Positions 34,251 to 41,845 of a stretch of DNA of 64,000 nt are shown here, one piece after another. Source of the DNA: Bacillota bacterium (lineage in GTDB: Bacteria; Bacillota_I; Bacilli_A; RF39; UBA660); contig JAEWOE010000003.1 of NCBI GenBank assembly GCA_023460995.1, forward strand, positions 62,001-126,000. Reading direction: 5' to 3'. Positions within the stretch are counted from its first letter, which is position 1. Every line of letters starts with the position of its first letter. The notes beneath the pieces are model-generated. The model was not told the DNA's origin and made no database searches. It saw nothing but the letters and a program-made list of their open reading frames with translations. Position numbers and translations under genes: made by a program.

Positions 34251-36335
34251 ATGTATTTAGAAAATTTAAATAAAGAACAATTAGAAGCAGTAAAGACAAC
34301 GGAAGGACCACTTTTAGTTTTAGCAGGTGCAGGATCTGGTAAAACTAAAGTTCTTACAACACGTGTTGCTTATTTAATAGATGAATTAGGACTAAGTCCT
34401 GACAGCGTTTTAGCAATAACATTTACTAATAAGGCTGCTAAAGAAATGAAAGAAAGAATAATGAAGATGTTAGGACCTATTGGTTATCAAATACAAATTT
34501 CAACATTTCATTCTTTCGGTTTAACTATATTAAAGGAACATTATGATAAATTAGGTTTTGATAAAAACTTTACTATTTTAGATAGTGATGATTCTTTAAC
34601 AGTAGTAAAAAAAATATTAAAAGATATGGATAAAGACCCAAAACAATATAGTCCAAAAGCTATAAGAAATAGAATTAGTAGTGCGAAAAATGAACTTATG
34701 GAACCAGAAGAACTAAGTAAATTTTCAAATAATGAGATTGATGAATTAGTAATAAATGTATATAAAAAGTACAGAGATAAATTAAGAACAAATAATTCTC
34801 TTGATTTTGATGATTTATTAATGCTTCCAATAACACTATTTAGAAGTAATCCTGATATACTTAAAACTTATCAAGAAAGATTTAAATATGTACTTATTGA
34901 TGAGTATCAAGATACAAATGAAGCACAGTATTTACTTACTAAAATGATAAGTGCTAAATATAAAAATATATGTGTAGTTGGTGATAATGATCAAAGTATA
35001 TATTCATTTCGAGGTTCCAATTATCGAAATATATTAAACTTTGAAAAAGATTATAAAGATGCCAAAATAATAATGTTAGAAAGAAATTATCGTTCTACAA
35101 AACAGATACTTGATGTAGCTAATAGTATTATTAAAAAGAATACTTTGCGTAAAGACAAGAACTTATGGACAGATATTGATGGTGGTGAAAAAGTAATTTA
35201 TCATCACGCTGAAAATGAAAAAGATGAAGCGTTCTTTGTAAAATGTCAAATAGAAGAATTAAGAAAAAGTATTCCACTTTCAGAAATTGCGGTATTATAT
35301 CGTACTAATGCTCAATCAAGAAATATGGAAGAAGCTCTTCTTAGAGATAATATTCCATATAAAGTTGTAGGTAGTATGTATTTCTATAAGCGTAAGGAAA
35401 TTAAAGACTTACTTTCTTATTTAAATGTTATTTATAATTCTAATGATGATATTAGTTTATTAAGAGTAATTAATGTTCCTAAAAGAGGTATTGGCGCTAA
35501 GACAATAGAGAATTTAAATATTCAATCAAACTTACTTAACCAGCCTATTTATAATACAATAGAATCTGGTAAAGAGTTAGAGTTTAAAAAAATAATTGAA
35601 GATATAAAGAATTCTAAAGATAATATGTCTTTGACAGAACTAGTTACTTATGTTTTAGAAAGAAGTGGAATGAAAGCTGAACTCGAGAACGAAAATACAT
35701 TAGAAGCAGAAGTTAGACTTGAGAACTTAGAAGAGTTTAAATCAATTACTAAAAACTTTGAAGAAGAAAGAGGAATAGTATCTTTAGAAGAGTTTTTAAT
35801 GGAACTTTCTTTAGTAGCGGATATTGAAGAACATAAAAATAATACAGATGTAGTAACACTAATGACAGTACATAGTGCGAAAGGTCTTGAATTTGAAAAT
35901 GTGTTTGTCATAGGTATGGAAGAAGGAATATTCCCTCATGCCAATTCTTTAGATGATTTTAACCAGCTAGAAGAAGAAAGAAGACTTTGCTATGTTGCTA
36001 TAACAAGAGCAAGAAAGAAACTATGGCTTGTTAATGCTAAAAGAAGAACTATATTTGGTATGGATAACATGAATCCAGCAAGTAGGTTCTTAAAAGAAAT
36101 AGATTCTGAGTTATTATTTAGCGATGTTAAAGAAGATACTTTTGTACCAAAGATAATTAAAAAGAATATGATTGATACTAACGCTGATTATAATATTGGT
36201 GATAAGATAACTCATGATACATTTGGTCATGGAATTGTTGTAAGTGTTGACAAATCAGTTCTTACAATTGCATTCCCACATCCAGTAGGAATAAAGAAAC
36301 TTATGAAAGGTCATAAGAGTATAAAAAAAGTATAA
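34251..36335 (+). CDS. pcrA: ATP-dependent DNA helicase PcrA/UvrD
   Basis: This 694-residue superfamily 1A helicase acts in repair and rolling-circle replication. GAGSGKT (26-32), TFTNKAAKEMKERI, IDEYQDTN, VGDNDQSIYSFRG, NYRST, TVHSAKGLEFENVF and CYVAITRARKKL appear in order. The C-terminal 60 residues (GDKITHDTFGHGIVVSVDKS..IAFPHPVGIKKL) match the Tudor-like tail of PcrA that contacts RNA polymerase. AGGTGA (34241-34246) supports the ATG. Monocistronic. Confidence 0.94.
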   Translation: MYLENLNKEQLEAVKTTEGPLLVLAGAGSGKTKVLTTRVAYLIDELGLSPDSVLAITFTNKAAKEMKERIMKMLGPIGYQIQISTFHSFGLTILKEHYDKLGFDKNFTILDSDDSLTVVKKILKDMDKDPKQYSPKAIRNRISSAKNELMEPEELSKFSNNEIDELVINVYKKYRDKLRTNNSLDFDDLLMLPITLFRSNPDILKTYQERFKYVLIDEYQDTNEAQYLLTKMISAKYKNICVVGDNDQSIYSFRGSNYRNILNFEKDYKDAKIIMLERNYRSTKQILDVANSIIKKNTLRKDKNLWTDIDGGEKVIYHHAENEKDEAFFVKCQIEELRKSIPLSEIAVLYRTNAQSRNMEEALLRDNIPYKVVGSMYFYKRKEIKDLLSYLNVIYNSNDDISLLRVINVPKRGIGAKTIENLNIQSNLLNQPIYNTIESGKELEFKKIIEDIKNSKDNMSLTELVTYVLERSGMKAELENENTLEAEVRLENLEEFKSITKNFEEERGIVSLEEFLMELSLVADIEEHKNNTDVVTLMTVHSAKGLEFENVFVIGMEEGIFPHANSLDDFNQLEEERRLCYVAITRARKKLWLVNAKRRTIFGMDNMNPASRFLKEIDSELLFSDVKEDTFVPKIIKKNMIDTNADYNIGDKITHDTFGHGIVVSVDKSVLTIAFPHPVGIKKLMKGHKSIKKV

Positions 36336-36358
36336 CATTTTAGTGTTATACTTTTTTA
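36324..36358 (+). terminator. intrinsic terminator
   Basis: A 13-14 bp stem (AAAAGTATAACA with TGTTATACTTTT), loop TTTTAG, then T; overlaps the pcrA stop. Confidence 0.85.
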
Positions 36359-36533
36359 TTATATAGATCTATATTTGTAATAAATATGTATATTTTATTC
36401 TAAAATTGAAACTATAGCAGTGATAATACTTACACTTATGAAATAATATAATTAATATTTAATGAATTATAAGACAAACTATTATAAATAAAGTATCATT
36501 TTGATAATAAGTATTTATTTTGCGTTTTGTAAA

Positions 36534-36542
36534 TGATATAAT
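36534..36542 (+). promoter_or_regulatory. extended -10 promoter
   Basis: TGATATAAT, 37 bases before ATG 36580. The 175 bases between the pcrA terminator and this site hold nothing else I can support. Confidence 0.55.
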
Positions 36543-36579
36543 TAAATTAAGATACATTATAAGAAAGGTAGTAAGGTAT

Positions 36580-36744
36580 ATGGAAGAAAAGCAAACATTT
36601 TATGAATGGTTAGAGAATTTAGTGAAACCTTTAAGAGAGTGGATAATAGATAATCATCAAAATCCATTTTTATGGGTTGGATTAGTGTTAGTAGGTCTTG
36701 CTGCTTTTGGCATTGGATATAGTGCTTTGCATAAAGATAAATAG
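36580..36744 (+). CDS. small single-pass membrane protein (54 aa)
   Basis: This 54-residue protein has a charged N-terminal half rich in Trp/aromatics (TFYEWLENLVKPLREWI) and one membrane helix (FLWVGLVLVGLAAFGIGYSA, about 30-49) followed by LHKDK. The family is unknown. A frame open further upstream lacks a ribosome site; GAAAGG/AAGG before 36580 is acceptable. Confidence 0.6.
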   Translation: MEEKQTFYEWLENLVKPLREWIIDNHQNPFLWVGLVLVGLAAFGIGYSALHKDK

Positions 36745-37022
36745 CAAAAAAATAATATTAGTATTTTAGCGCATAGTGAAGTAAATATGATAAACATTAA
36801 ACTACATACTAGAACTTATATTAATAAGTTTCTTGTGTGTAAATTTACAGGTGCTAATTATGGCATCAGCAGCTATATAGGAATAGTAATGGAATATTAT
36901 ATATGCTTAAATTATATAATATTAGGTAAATAACTATAGAATCTCGTTAAGTGAAAAGGGAAATAATATTTTTATTTCCTTTTTGTTTATTCTATGAAGT
37001 TATAGAATAGAAAAAAAAATAA
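36745..37022 (+). other. 278-bp gap after the 54-aa gene
   Basis: No supported coding sequence. It holds a self-complementary GTAAATTTAC near 36839 and ends in a good terminator at 36954-36985, more than 200 bases after the last stop, so a long 3' untranslated region or a small RNA is possible. Confidence 0.4.
36954..36985 (+). terminator. intrinsic terminator
   Basis: AAAA-GGAAATAA pairs with TTATTTCC-TTTT (one bulged G), loop TATTT, then T. Confidence 0.7.
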
Positions 37023-37031
37023 TGGTATAAT
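37023..37031 (+). promoter_or_regulatory. extended -10 promoter
   Basis: TGGTATAAT, 22 bases before ATG 37054. Confidence 0.55.
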
Positions 37032-37053
37032 TAAAAAAGTAAGGGGGAACATA

Positions 37054-37242
37054 ATGTTAGAGAATATGAGTGAAAAAATAGAACAATTAGATAATTATGA
37101 AAGAATAATATCGCTTGCAACAAACTTGTTTGATATTATTATTGAAAATAGAGATCTTCCAAATAATGAAAAAATATTAGTAGTAGATTTATTAAACGCA
37201 ATGCTTAATAGTGAACTATATAATGTTAGAGGTGAAATATGA
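37054..37242 (+). CDS. small acidic helical protein (62 aa), unknown
   Basis: This 62-residue soluble, all-helical-looking acidic protein (ERIISLATNLFDIIIENRDLPNNEKILVVDLLNAMLN) has no family I recognise. AAGGGGGAA at 37041-37049 supports the ATG. It overlaps the next membrane protein gene by four bases (ATGA), so the two probably act together. Confidence 0.6.
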   Translation: MLENMSEKIEQLDNYERIISLATNLFDIIIENRDLPNNEKILVVDLLNAMLNSELYNVRGEI

Positions 37243-37475
37243 ATTTAACTACACGTGAAAAAAGAAGAATAAATTCAATAACAAAGAAAGTCTTTGGTAT
37301 GGTTCCATACGCGTTATTAATAGTAGTAAGTCTAATATTTGTCATGTCTTATGGAAATACAGATGATATTATGATGAAAGTTATAAAATCATGTCTTTTA
37401 ATTTTTAATGTTTTCGCAATATACATGCTTATAAATAAGATTATTGATTTAGTAAGAGAAATACGAAAAAAATAA
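37239..37475 (+). CDS. small two-helix membrane protein (78 aa), unknown
   Basis: This 78-residue protein has a basic N-terminus, two membrane helices (about 21-40 and 50-67) and a basic EIRKK tail. The start lies inside the stop of the preceding gene, giving coupled translation. No family recognised. Confidence 0.6.
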   Translation: MNLTTREKRRINSITKKVFGMVPYALLIVVSLIFVMSYGNTDDIMMKVIKSCLLIFNVFAIYMLINKIIDLVREIRKK

Positions 37476-37494
37476 CAAATTTTTGTTATTTTTC
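37468..37494 (+). terminator. intrinsic terminator
   Basis: AAAAATAACAA pairs with TTGTTATTTTT across a four-base loop; overlaps the preceding stop. Confidence 0.7.
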
Positions 37495-37549
37495 TTTGAC
37501 TTAGGATATTTTTTATGCTAGTATATGTCTTATTAAAAGGAGAGAGAAT

Positions 37550-38032
37550 ATGATTACTCTAGAAGACATTTCAACATATAGCCTTGTAAGAGAAATTGAT
37601 GACAAGGAAATTAAGGAATTATTTAAAATTTATGAAATTAATGATTATAAATCTTTATATAACGCTTTAATAAATAAAATTATCCCAGCTACAGAACAGA
37701 TATTGCGTTCATTTGTTATTGCTAAAGATTTAGTAAAAAAATCTAAATCAAAATCGGTTCCAAAGTTAAATTACTTCCATAACAGTAGTATAGATTATGA
37801 AGTAAATGGTATTGATACGGGAATAAATACTCCAATATGTGGAGCACTTAATATGAAAAACTTAATATATTTATATACACATGTTGATTTAGATGGTAAT
37901 TTATGTATTTTAAATTATCCAGGAATAAAGGCAAAACATTTGAAAAATATTCGAAAAGGTATTATCCATTATGATAGAATACTATTTCCTGAAATGTTGA
38001 CACAAAAAAGAAAAACGAAAACAAGATTTTAG
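37550..38032 (+). CDS. hypothetical soluble protein (160 aa)
   Basis: This 160-residue protein has a helical N-terminal half (IDDKEIKELFKIYEINDYKSLYNALINKIIPATEQIL) and a short beta-like region (ICGALNMKNLIYLYTHVDLDGNLCILNY), ending in a strongly basic KRKTKTRF. Possibly nucleic-acid binding through the tail, but no family is recognised. AAAAGGAGAGAG precedes the ATG. TTGACT at 37497-37502 may be its -35. Confidence 0.6.
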   Translation: MITLEDISTYSLVREIDDKEIKELFKIYEINDYKSLYNALINKIIPATEQILRSFVIAKDLVKKSKSKSVPKLNYFHNSSIDYEVNGIDTGINTPICGALNMKNLIYLYTHVDLDGNLCILNYPGIKAKHLKNIRKGIIHYDRILFPEMLTQKRKTKTRF

Positions 38033-38045
38033 TATCTTGTTTTTA
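38018..38045 (+). terminator. intrinsic terminator
   Basis: AAAACAAGAT pairs with ATCTTGTTTT across loop TTTAGT; overlaps the preceding stop. Confidence 0.8.
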
Positions 38046-38098
38046 ATTGTGTAAAATTATGGTATTGTATTATTTCTTATTTTAAAATGCATAAAATG

Positions 38099-38107
38099 TG
38101 TTATAAT
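38099..38107 (+). promoter_or_regulatory. extended -10 promoter
   Basis: TGTTATAAT; AAAGGAGG follows at 38117-38124. Confidence 0.6.
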
Positions 38108-38129
38108 GTCAAAGCAAAAGGAGGATAAG

Positions 38130-38993
38130 ATGATAAAAAGTATTAGTAATTATATTAGTAATTCTGTTGAAAGTGAATATATTTATTTAGCTATTTTGAC
38201 TCTTGCTTCATATATATTTATAAAGTTACTTGCAAATTTAATCTGTAAAATTTATATTAGTTTTAATAATAATTCTAAAGATAGATATATGTATAAGAAA
38301 AAAGTAAATCTTATGTCTAACACTATAATATGGATAGCCATATTTTTTATATGGGAATCGCATCTTTCTAATTTTATTACTTTAATAAGTTTTGTATCAG
38401 CAGGTGCTACAATAGCACTTAGAGAGATTATTTTTAATTTTTTCTCTGGTATATATATTAAAGTGAAAAAACCTTTTAAATTAGAAGATCGTATTGAAAT
38501 AGGTGATAATAAAGGTGATGTAGTAAATATTTCAGCCTTAAATTTTGAGATATTAGAAATAGGGGACGAGATTAACGGGGAACAAAGTACCGGTAAAATA
38601 ATTCATTTACCTAACTTTTTGATTTTTACATCGCCACTTACAAATTATGTAAAAGCTTTTAAATATATATGGAATGAGATAACAGTAAAGTTACCACTAG
38701 ATGCGGATTTAAGACAGTCTAAAAAGGTACTTTACAAAATAGTAAACAGTAATCAAATTGTAAAAAGAATACCACAAAAAATGCGTGGTCAAATTAATAG
38801 TGCTAGTTTAGATTATAGAATATATTTTAATAAATTCGATCCAATTATATACACTAAAGTAGTAGATACGCATATTGAATTATATATTAGATATTTAATT
38901 CATCCTAAAAAAGCAAGGAATGTGGAAGATGAAATTTGGTGCAGTATATTAAATGCATATCGAAATGAAGAAATAGTTTTATATCGAGATTAA
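38130..38993 (+). CDS. MscS-family small-conductance mechanosensitive channel
   Basis: This 287-residue protein has three membrane helices and the MscS core: FVSAGATIALREIIFNFFSGIYIKVKKPFKLEDRIEIGDNKGDV (pore helix into beta domain), then HLPNFLIFTSPLTNY. It should release osmolytes on hypo-osmotic shock. The glycine/alanine-rich pore helix is shorter of glycines than E. coli MscS. ATG 38130 follows AAAGGAGG; the in-frame ATG 38106 overlaps the -10 and cannot be the start. Confidence 0.85.
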   Translation: MIKSISNYISNSVESEYIYLAILTLASYIFIKLLANLICKIYISFNNNSKDRYMYKKKVNLMSNTIIWIAIFFIWESHLSNFITLISFVSAGATIALREIIFNFFSGIYIKVKKPFKLEDRIEIGDNKGDVVNISALNFEILEIGDEINGEQSTGKIIHLPNFLIFTSPLTNYVKAFKYIWNEITVKLPLDADLRQSKKVLYKIVNSNQIVKRIPQKMRGQINSASLDYRIYFNKFDPIIYTKVVDTHIELYIRYLIHPKKARNVEDEIWCSILNAYRNEEIVLYRD

Positions 38994-38997
38994 AGTA

Positions 38998-39006
38998 TGT
39001 TATAAT
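38998..39006 (+). promoter_or_regulatory. extended -10 promoter
   Basis: TGTTATAAT directly after the MscS stop, 23 bases before ATG 39030. Confidence 0.6.
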
Positions 39007-39029
39007 GTACTTATAATAGAGGTGGTACT

Positions 39030-39359
39030 ATGGTTTACAAGGTTGAAGTTGTAACAAAGAAGAATTTATCTGAGATAAGGTATATTACTGCTAGTGATGT
39101 TGTAAGTGAAAATGTTAATGTAATGGTTGAAGTTGATGCTATAAGAGATATAGCTAATAATATTATGGCTAAACAACCAGGAATAGATTACGCTGAGGCC
39201 ACTAAAGTTGCTAAAGAAATTAGATATGGTATAGTACAAAAAGAAGAAGAAAATATTCAAAATAGAAATTCACTACCTGGTATTGAAGAACAAAATGAAC
39301 AAGAAGAAGTTTTATTTGGACTAGAACCAGTTAAACAGTTAATACTAACTAAACAATAA
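39030..39359 (+). CDS. hypothetical acidic protein (109 aa)
   Basis: This 109-residue protein begins with a beta-rich segment (YKVEVVTKKNLSEIRYITASDVVSENVNVMVEVD) and ends in an acidic Q/E/N-rich tail. No family recognised. AGAGGTGGT supports the ATG. It has its own promoter and terminator. Confidence 0.6.
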   Translation: MVYKVEVVTKKNLSEIRYITASDVVSENVNVMVEVDAIRDIANNIMAKQPGIDYAEATKVAKEIRYGIVQKEEENIQNRNSLPGIEEQNEQEEVLFGLEPVKQLILTKQ

Positions 39360-39383
39360 GCATACTACATGTATGCTTTTTTT
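39358..39383 (+). terminator. intrinsic terminator
   Basis: AAGCATAC pairs with GTATGCTT across loop TACAT, then T; the next promoter starts in its T tract. Confidence 0.8.
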
Positions 39384-39391
39384 GTTATAAT
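39383..39391 (+). promoter_or_regulatory. extended -10 promoter
   Basis: TGTTATAAT, 19 bases before ATG 39411. Confidence 0.6.
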
Positions 39392-39410
39392 ATATACAAA
39401 GAGGGATAAT

Positions 39411-39695
39411 ATGAAAATAACTAATGAAGAAATAAATGTTGAAGAATTAATAGGAGATATTGACTTTGAAAAAGATATGACAAAAGATTTTGGTAATGGG
39501 ATGTTATTAACAGATAACTATATAGAAGTATTAAGTAGATATAATATTGACTATAAAAAATATAGCAATTTAAATAGTTTGATTTATGATATAGAAAACT
39601 GTCTAAATATAAGTTATGGTATTGATACTGATGATTTAGAGTGGGTGGCAACTGAATTATCCGAAAGAAACTATTATAATAATACAAGAAAATAA
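39411..39695 (+). CDS. hypothetical acidic protein (94 aa)
   Basis: This 94-residue soluble acidic protein (EEINVEELIGDIDFEKDMTKDFGNGMLLTDNYIEVLSRYNIDY..) has no recognised family. GAGGGAT (39401-39407) sets ATG 39411; the longer frame upstream runs through the promoter. Confidence 0.55.
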   Translation: MKITNEEINVEELIGDIDFEKDMTKDFGNGMLLTDNYIEVLSRYNIDYKKYSNLNSLIYDIENCLNISYGIDTDDLEWVATELSERNYYNNTRK

Positions 39696-39708
39696 TCTTA
39701 CGAAGTTA

Positions 39709-39717
39709 TGATATAAT
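39709..39717 (+). promoter_or_regulatory. extended -10 promoter
   Basis: TGATATAAT, 24 bases before the protease ATG. Confidence 0.6.
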
Positions 39718-39741
39718 ACTGTTATATTATAGGAGGATAAC

Positions 39742-40605
39742 ATGTTTAAGGAAGCAATAAAAAAGAATGTTAATTATATAAAACCAATAGTAAGCGCATA
39801 TAAAATACCATATAGTGATGAATTATTTGGTAGTATGGCAACAGTTATGGTTGTTAATGAAGATGGATATGTACTTACATGCCGCCATATCGCAGAAAAT
39901 ATAATTGCTGCTGATAAAATTATGGAGAAATATAAAGATATAAAGAAGGAACTTATAGAAAATAAAATCCCACCTAAAAAAATATATAAGAAGTATGATG
40001 TCACTGAAGAATCAGCAATTATATTTAGAAATGTTTTTCTTAATTTAATTGAATCATGGCAAGGTATGGAAATATTTATGCATGAATACTTAGATTTAGC
40101 TTTAATAAAGTTTGATAATCCAGGTAAAATATATTGCAATAGTTTTCCTATATTTGCTAAAGAAAATGCTGAACCGGGTGAATATCTTTGTCGCTTAGGG
40201 TTCCCATATCCAGAGATAAACTGCTTTACCTATAACTATGCTTCTAAAGATATTGTAATAAAAGACTTTTTTGATTCTAATTTACAACCATTTCCACTTG
40301 ATGGAATGCTTACAAGAATATTATTAGATGATAAAAAAGAAATTTCATTATTTGAAATGACTAATGCTGCTTTAAGTGGCCAAAGTGGTGGCCCGATTTT
40401 TAATAAAGATGGTTTAGTAGTTGGTATGCAAATTGGTAATGCCTCTAAAGATATAGGACTTGATATAGATACTAAAGTTAAGAGAAATACGAGTGATATC
40501 CCAGTTAAACAGTATAGTTTTGCTGATTTTGGTATTGGAATTAATGTAACTGCTATAAAGAATTTTTTAGATAAGTATAAGGTAAAATATAAAACAGAAA
40601 AATAG
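39742..40605 (+). CDS. trypsin-like serine protease, cytoplasmic
   Basis: This 287-residue chymotrypsin-fold protease has the triad in order: His49 in TCRHIAEN, Asp118 in YLDLALIKF, Ser215 in SGQSGGPIF, with PGEYLCRLGFPYP between. Unlike HtrA/DegP it has no signal peptide, no membrane anchor and no PDZ domain, so it should act inside the cell. AGGAGGATAAC precedes the ATG. Target unknown; it could be a regulatory or defence protease. Confidence 0.82.
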   Translation: MFKEAIKKNVNYIKPIVSAYKIPYSDELFGSMATVMVVNEDGYVLTCRHIAENIIAADKIMEKYKDIKKELIENKIPPKKIYKKYDVTEESAIIFRNVFLNLIESWQGMEIFMHEYLDLALIKFDNPGKIYCNSFPIFAKENAEPGEYLCRLGFPYPEINCFTYNYASKDIVIKDFFDSNLQPFPLDGMLTRILLDDKKEISLFEMTNAALSGQSGGPIFNKDGLVVGMQIGNASKDIGLDIDTKVKRNTSDIPVKQYSFADFGIGINVTAIKNFLDKYKVKYKTEK

Positions 40606-40608
40606 GTT

Positions 40609-40637
40609 TTGACATATATTTTATTATATGTTAGAAT
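40609..40637 (+). promoter_or_regulatory. sigma-A-type promoter
   Basis: TTGACA (40609-40614), 17 bases, TAGAAT (40632-40637) with extended TG. Confidence 0.7.
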
Positions 40638-40661
40638 ATCTGGCAAAAGGGGATTTTTGTT

Positions 40662-41768
40662 GTGAAAAAAGAAGAGATAATTACTAAGCAATATACAAGT
40701 AACGCAAAATTGGCTCAATTGCTTTCGGAATATGGTATAAAAAAATTATTTCTAACTAGTTGTGGTAATTCTATTGCAAATGGGTATTCGTTTGTTAATA
40801 ATACAAAACCACTTTTATATAGAAATGAATCTTTACCAAAAATAATGGAAGATGCAGAAATAGATTTGGGTATTCACCATTTTGCTAGATCACAAAATAA
40901 TAATGATGAGCATGTGTATGAATATTTACTTAATGATGTTAAACAATCAGAAATAAACAAATTGTGTAGATTAGATGCAACTAAGAAAGACACACCAGTT
41001 CAAGGTTTGTCTCAAAATGATTGGGATAAGTATTATCCATTAGACATACCAAATGATATCAGTTTAAGTGAAATAATAAGTAAAAAGGGAGCAAATTTAG
41101 CTAACATAGTTATCTATAATGGTGCAACAGGTTCATTACTTGACAATTTTACTAGAGGTGGTATTCATAAATCTGTATATGCAATAAATAGAGACGTACG
41201 TTTTATAAGTGCAATATTTAGTTATATTCAGAATGTAAATAGGCAAACTGATGCAAAAACACAAATTTATTTGTGTGGGGCACCAAAACTACTAAATAGT
41301 CCAATTTCTTCTTTATTTATAAATTCTAAACTTATAAAATTAGCTAAAGAGTATGCAAATGTTACTTATATACCACCAATTAGCCGCAAAATATTATATT
41401 ATAGACATAATAAATTACCAATGCCAGATACTCATTATAATGAAGAAGAGTATTTAGTTTTTAATAATAAAATAATGAATTCAATAGAAACAAATTTCTT
41501 AATTGTTAATTCATTACTTACTATGGACAAGATTGTATTAGACTTAAGTTTAAATGTTGAATTAGGAAATATTTCAAATGAAGCAGCTTGTAAAAAATTT
41601 GATGATATATTAATAAATGAAATAATATTACTAAAAAAACAAAATCAGGATATAGATAATTTTCTAAAATCTCTAAAAAATTATTTATGCGAGCGATTTC
41701 CACATGATTTTTATTATGCAGGAAATAAGCAAGTGATGAAAATAATAAAAGATATTAAGAATAAATAA
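40662..41768 (+). CDS. SGNH/GDSL-like hydrolase (putative)
   Basis: This 368-residue protein has features of the SGNH fold: LFLTSCGNSIANGYSF with candidate Ser37 (block I, usually GDS), NIVIYNGATGS (block II-III position), IYLCGAPKLL, and PMPDTHYNEEEY with the D-x-H pair Asp256/His258 (block V). The C-terminal 100 residues are helical. No signal peptide, so probably an intracellular esterase or acyl hydrolase. GTG start 40662 follows AAAAGGGG. It sits beside the protease but has its own promoter. Confidence 0.6.
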   Translation: MKKEEIITKQYTSNAKLAQLLSEYGIKKLFLTSCGNSIANGYSFVNNTKPLLYRNESLPKIMEDAEIDLGIHHFARSQNNNDEHVYEYLLNDVKQSEINKLCRLDATKKDTPVQGLSQNDWDKYYPLDIPNDISLSEIISKKGANLANIVIYNGATGSLLDNFTRGGIHKSVYAINRDVRFISAIFSYIQNVNRQTDAKTQIYLCGAPKLLNSPISSLFINSKLIKLAKEYANVTYIPPISRKILYYRHNKLPMPDTHYNEEEYLVFNNKIMNSIETNFLIVNSLLTMDKIVLDLSLNVELGNISNEAACKKFDDILINEIILLKKQNQDIDNFLKSLKNYLCERFPHDFYYAGNKQVMKIIKDIKNK

Positions 41769-41795
41769 AAGGCATTTTGTCTTTTTTTTATTTTA

Positions 41796-41804
41796 TGATA
41801 TAAT
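41796..41804 (+). promoter_or_regulatory. extended -10 promoter
   Basis: TGATATAAT, 41 bases before ATG 41846. Confidence 0.55.
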
Positions 41805-41845
41805 ATAATTCCTTTGCAAAACTGAAGTGTTGAGGTGAATTTATA

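Noticed and set aside
40236..40718. 160-codon minus-strand frame antisense to the protease and its downstream promoter
   Set aside because: It overlaps a protease with full catalytic triad and a good promoter; it is a shadow frame.
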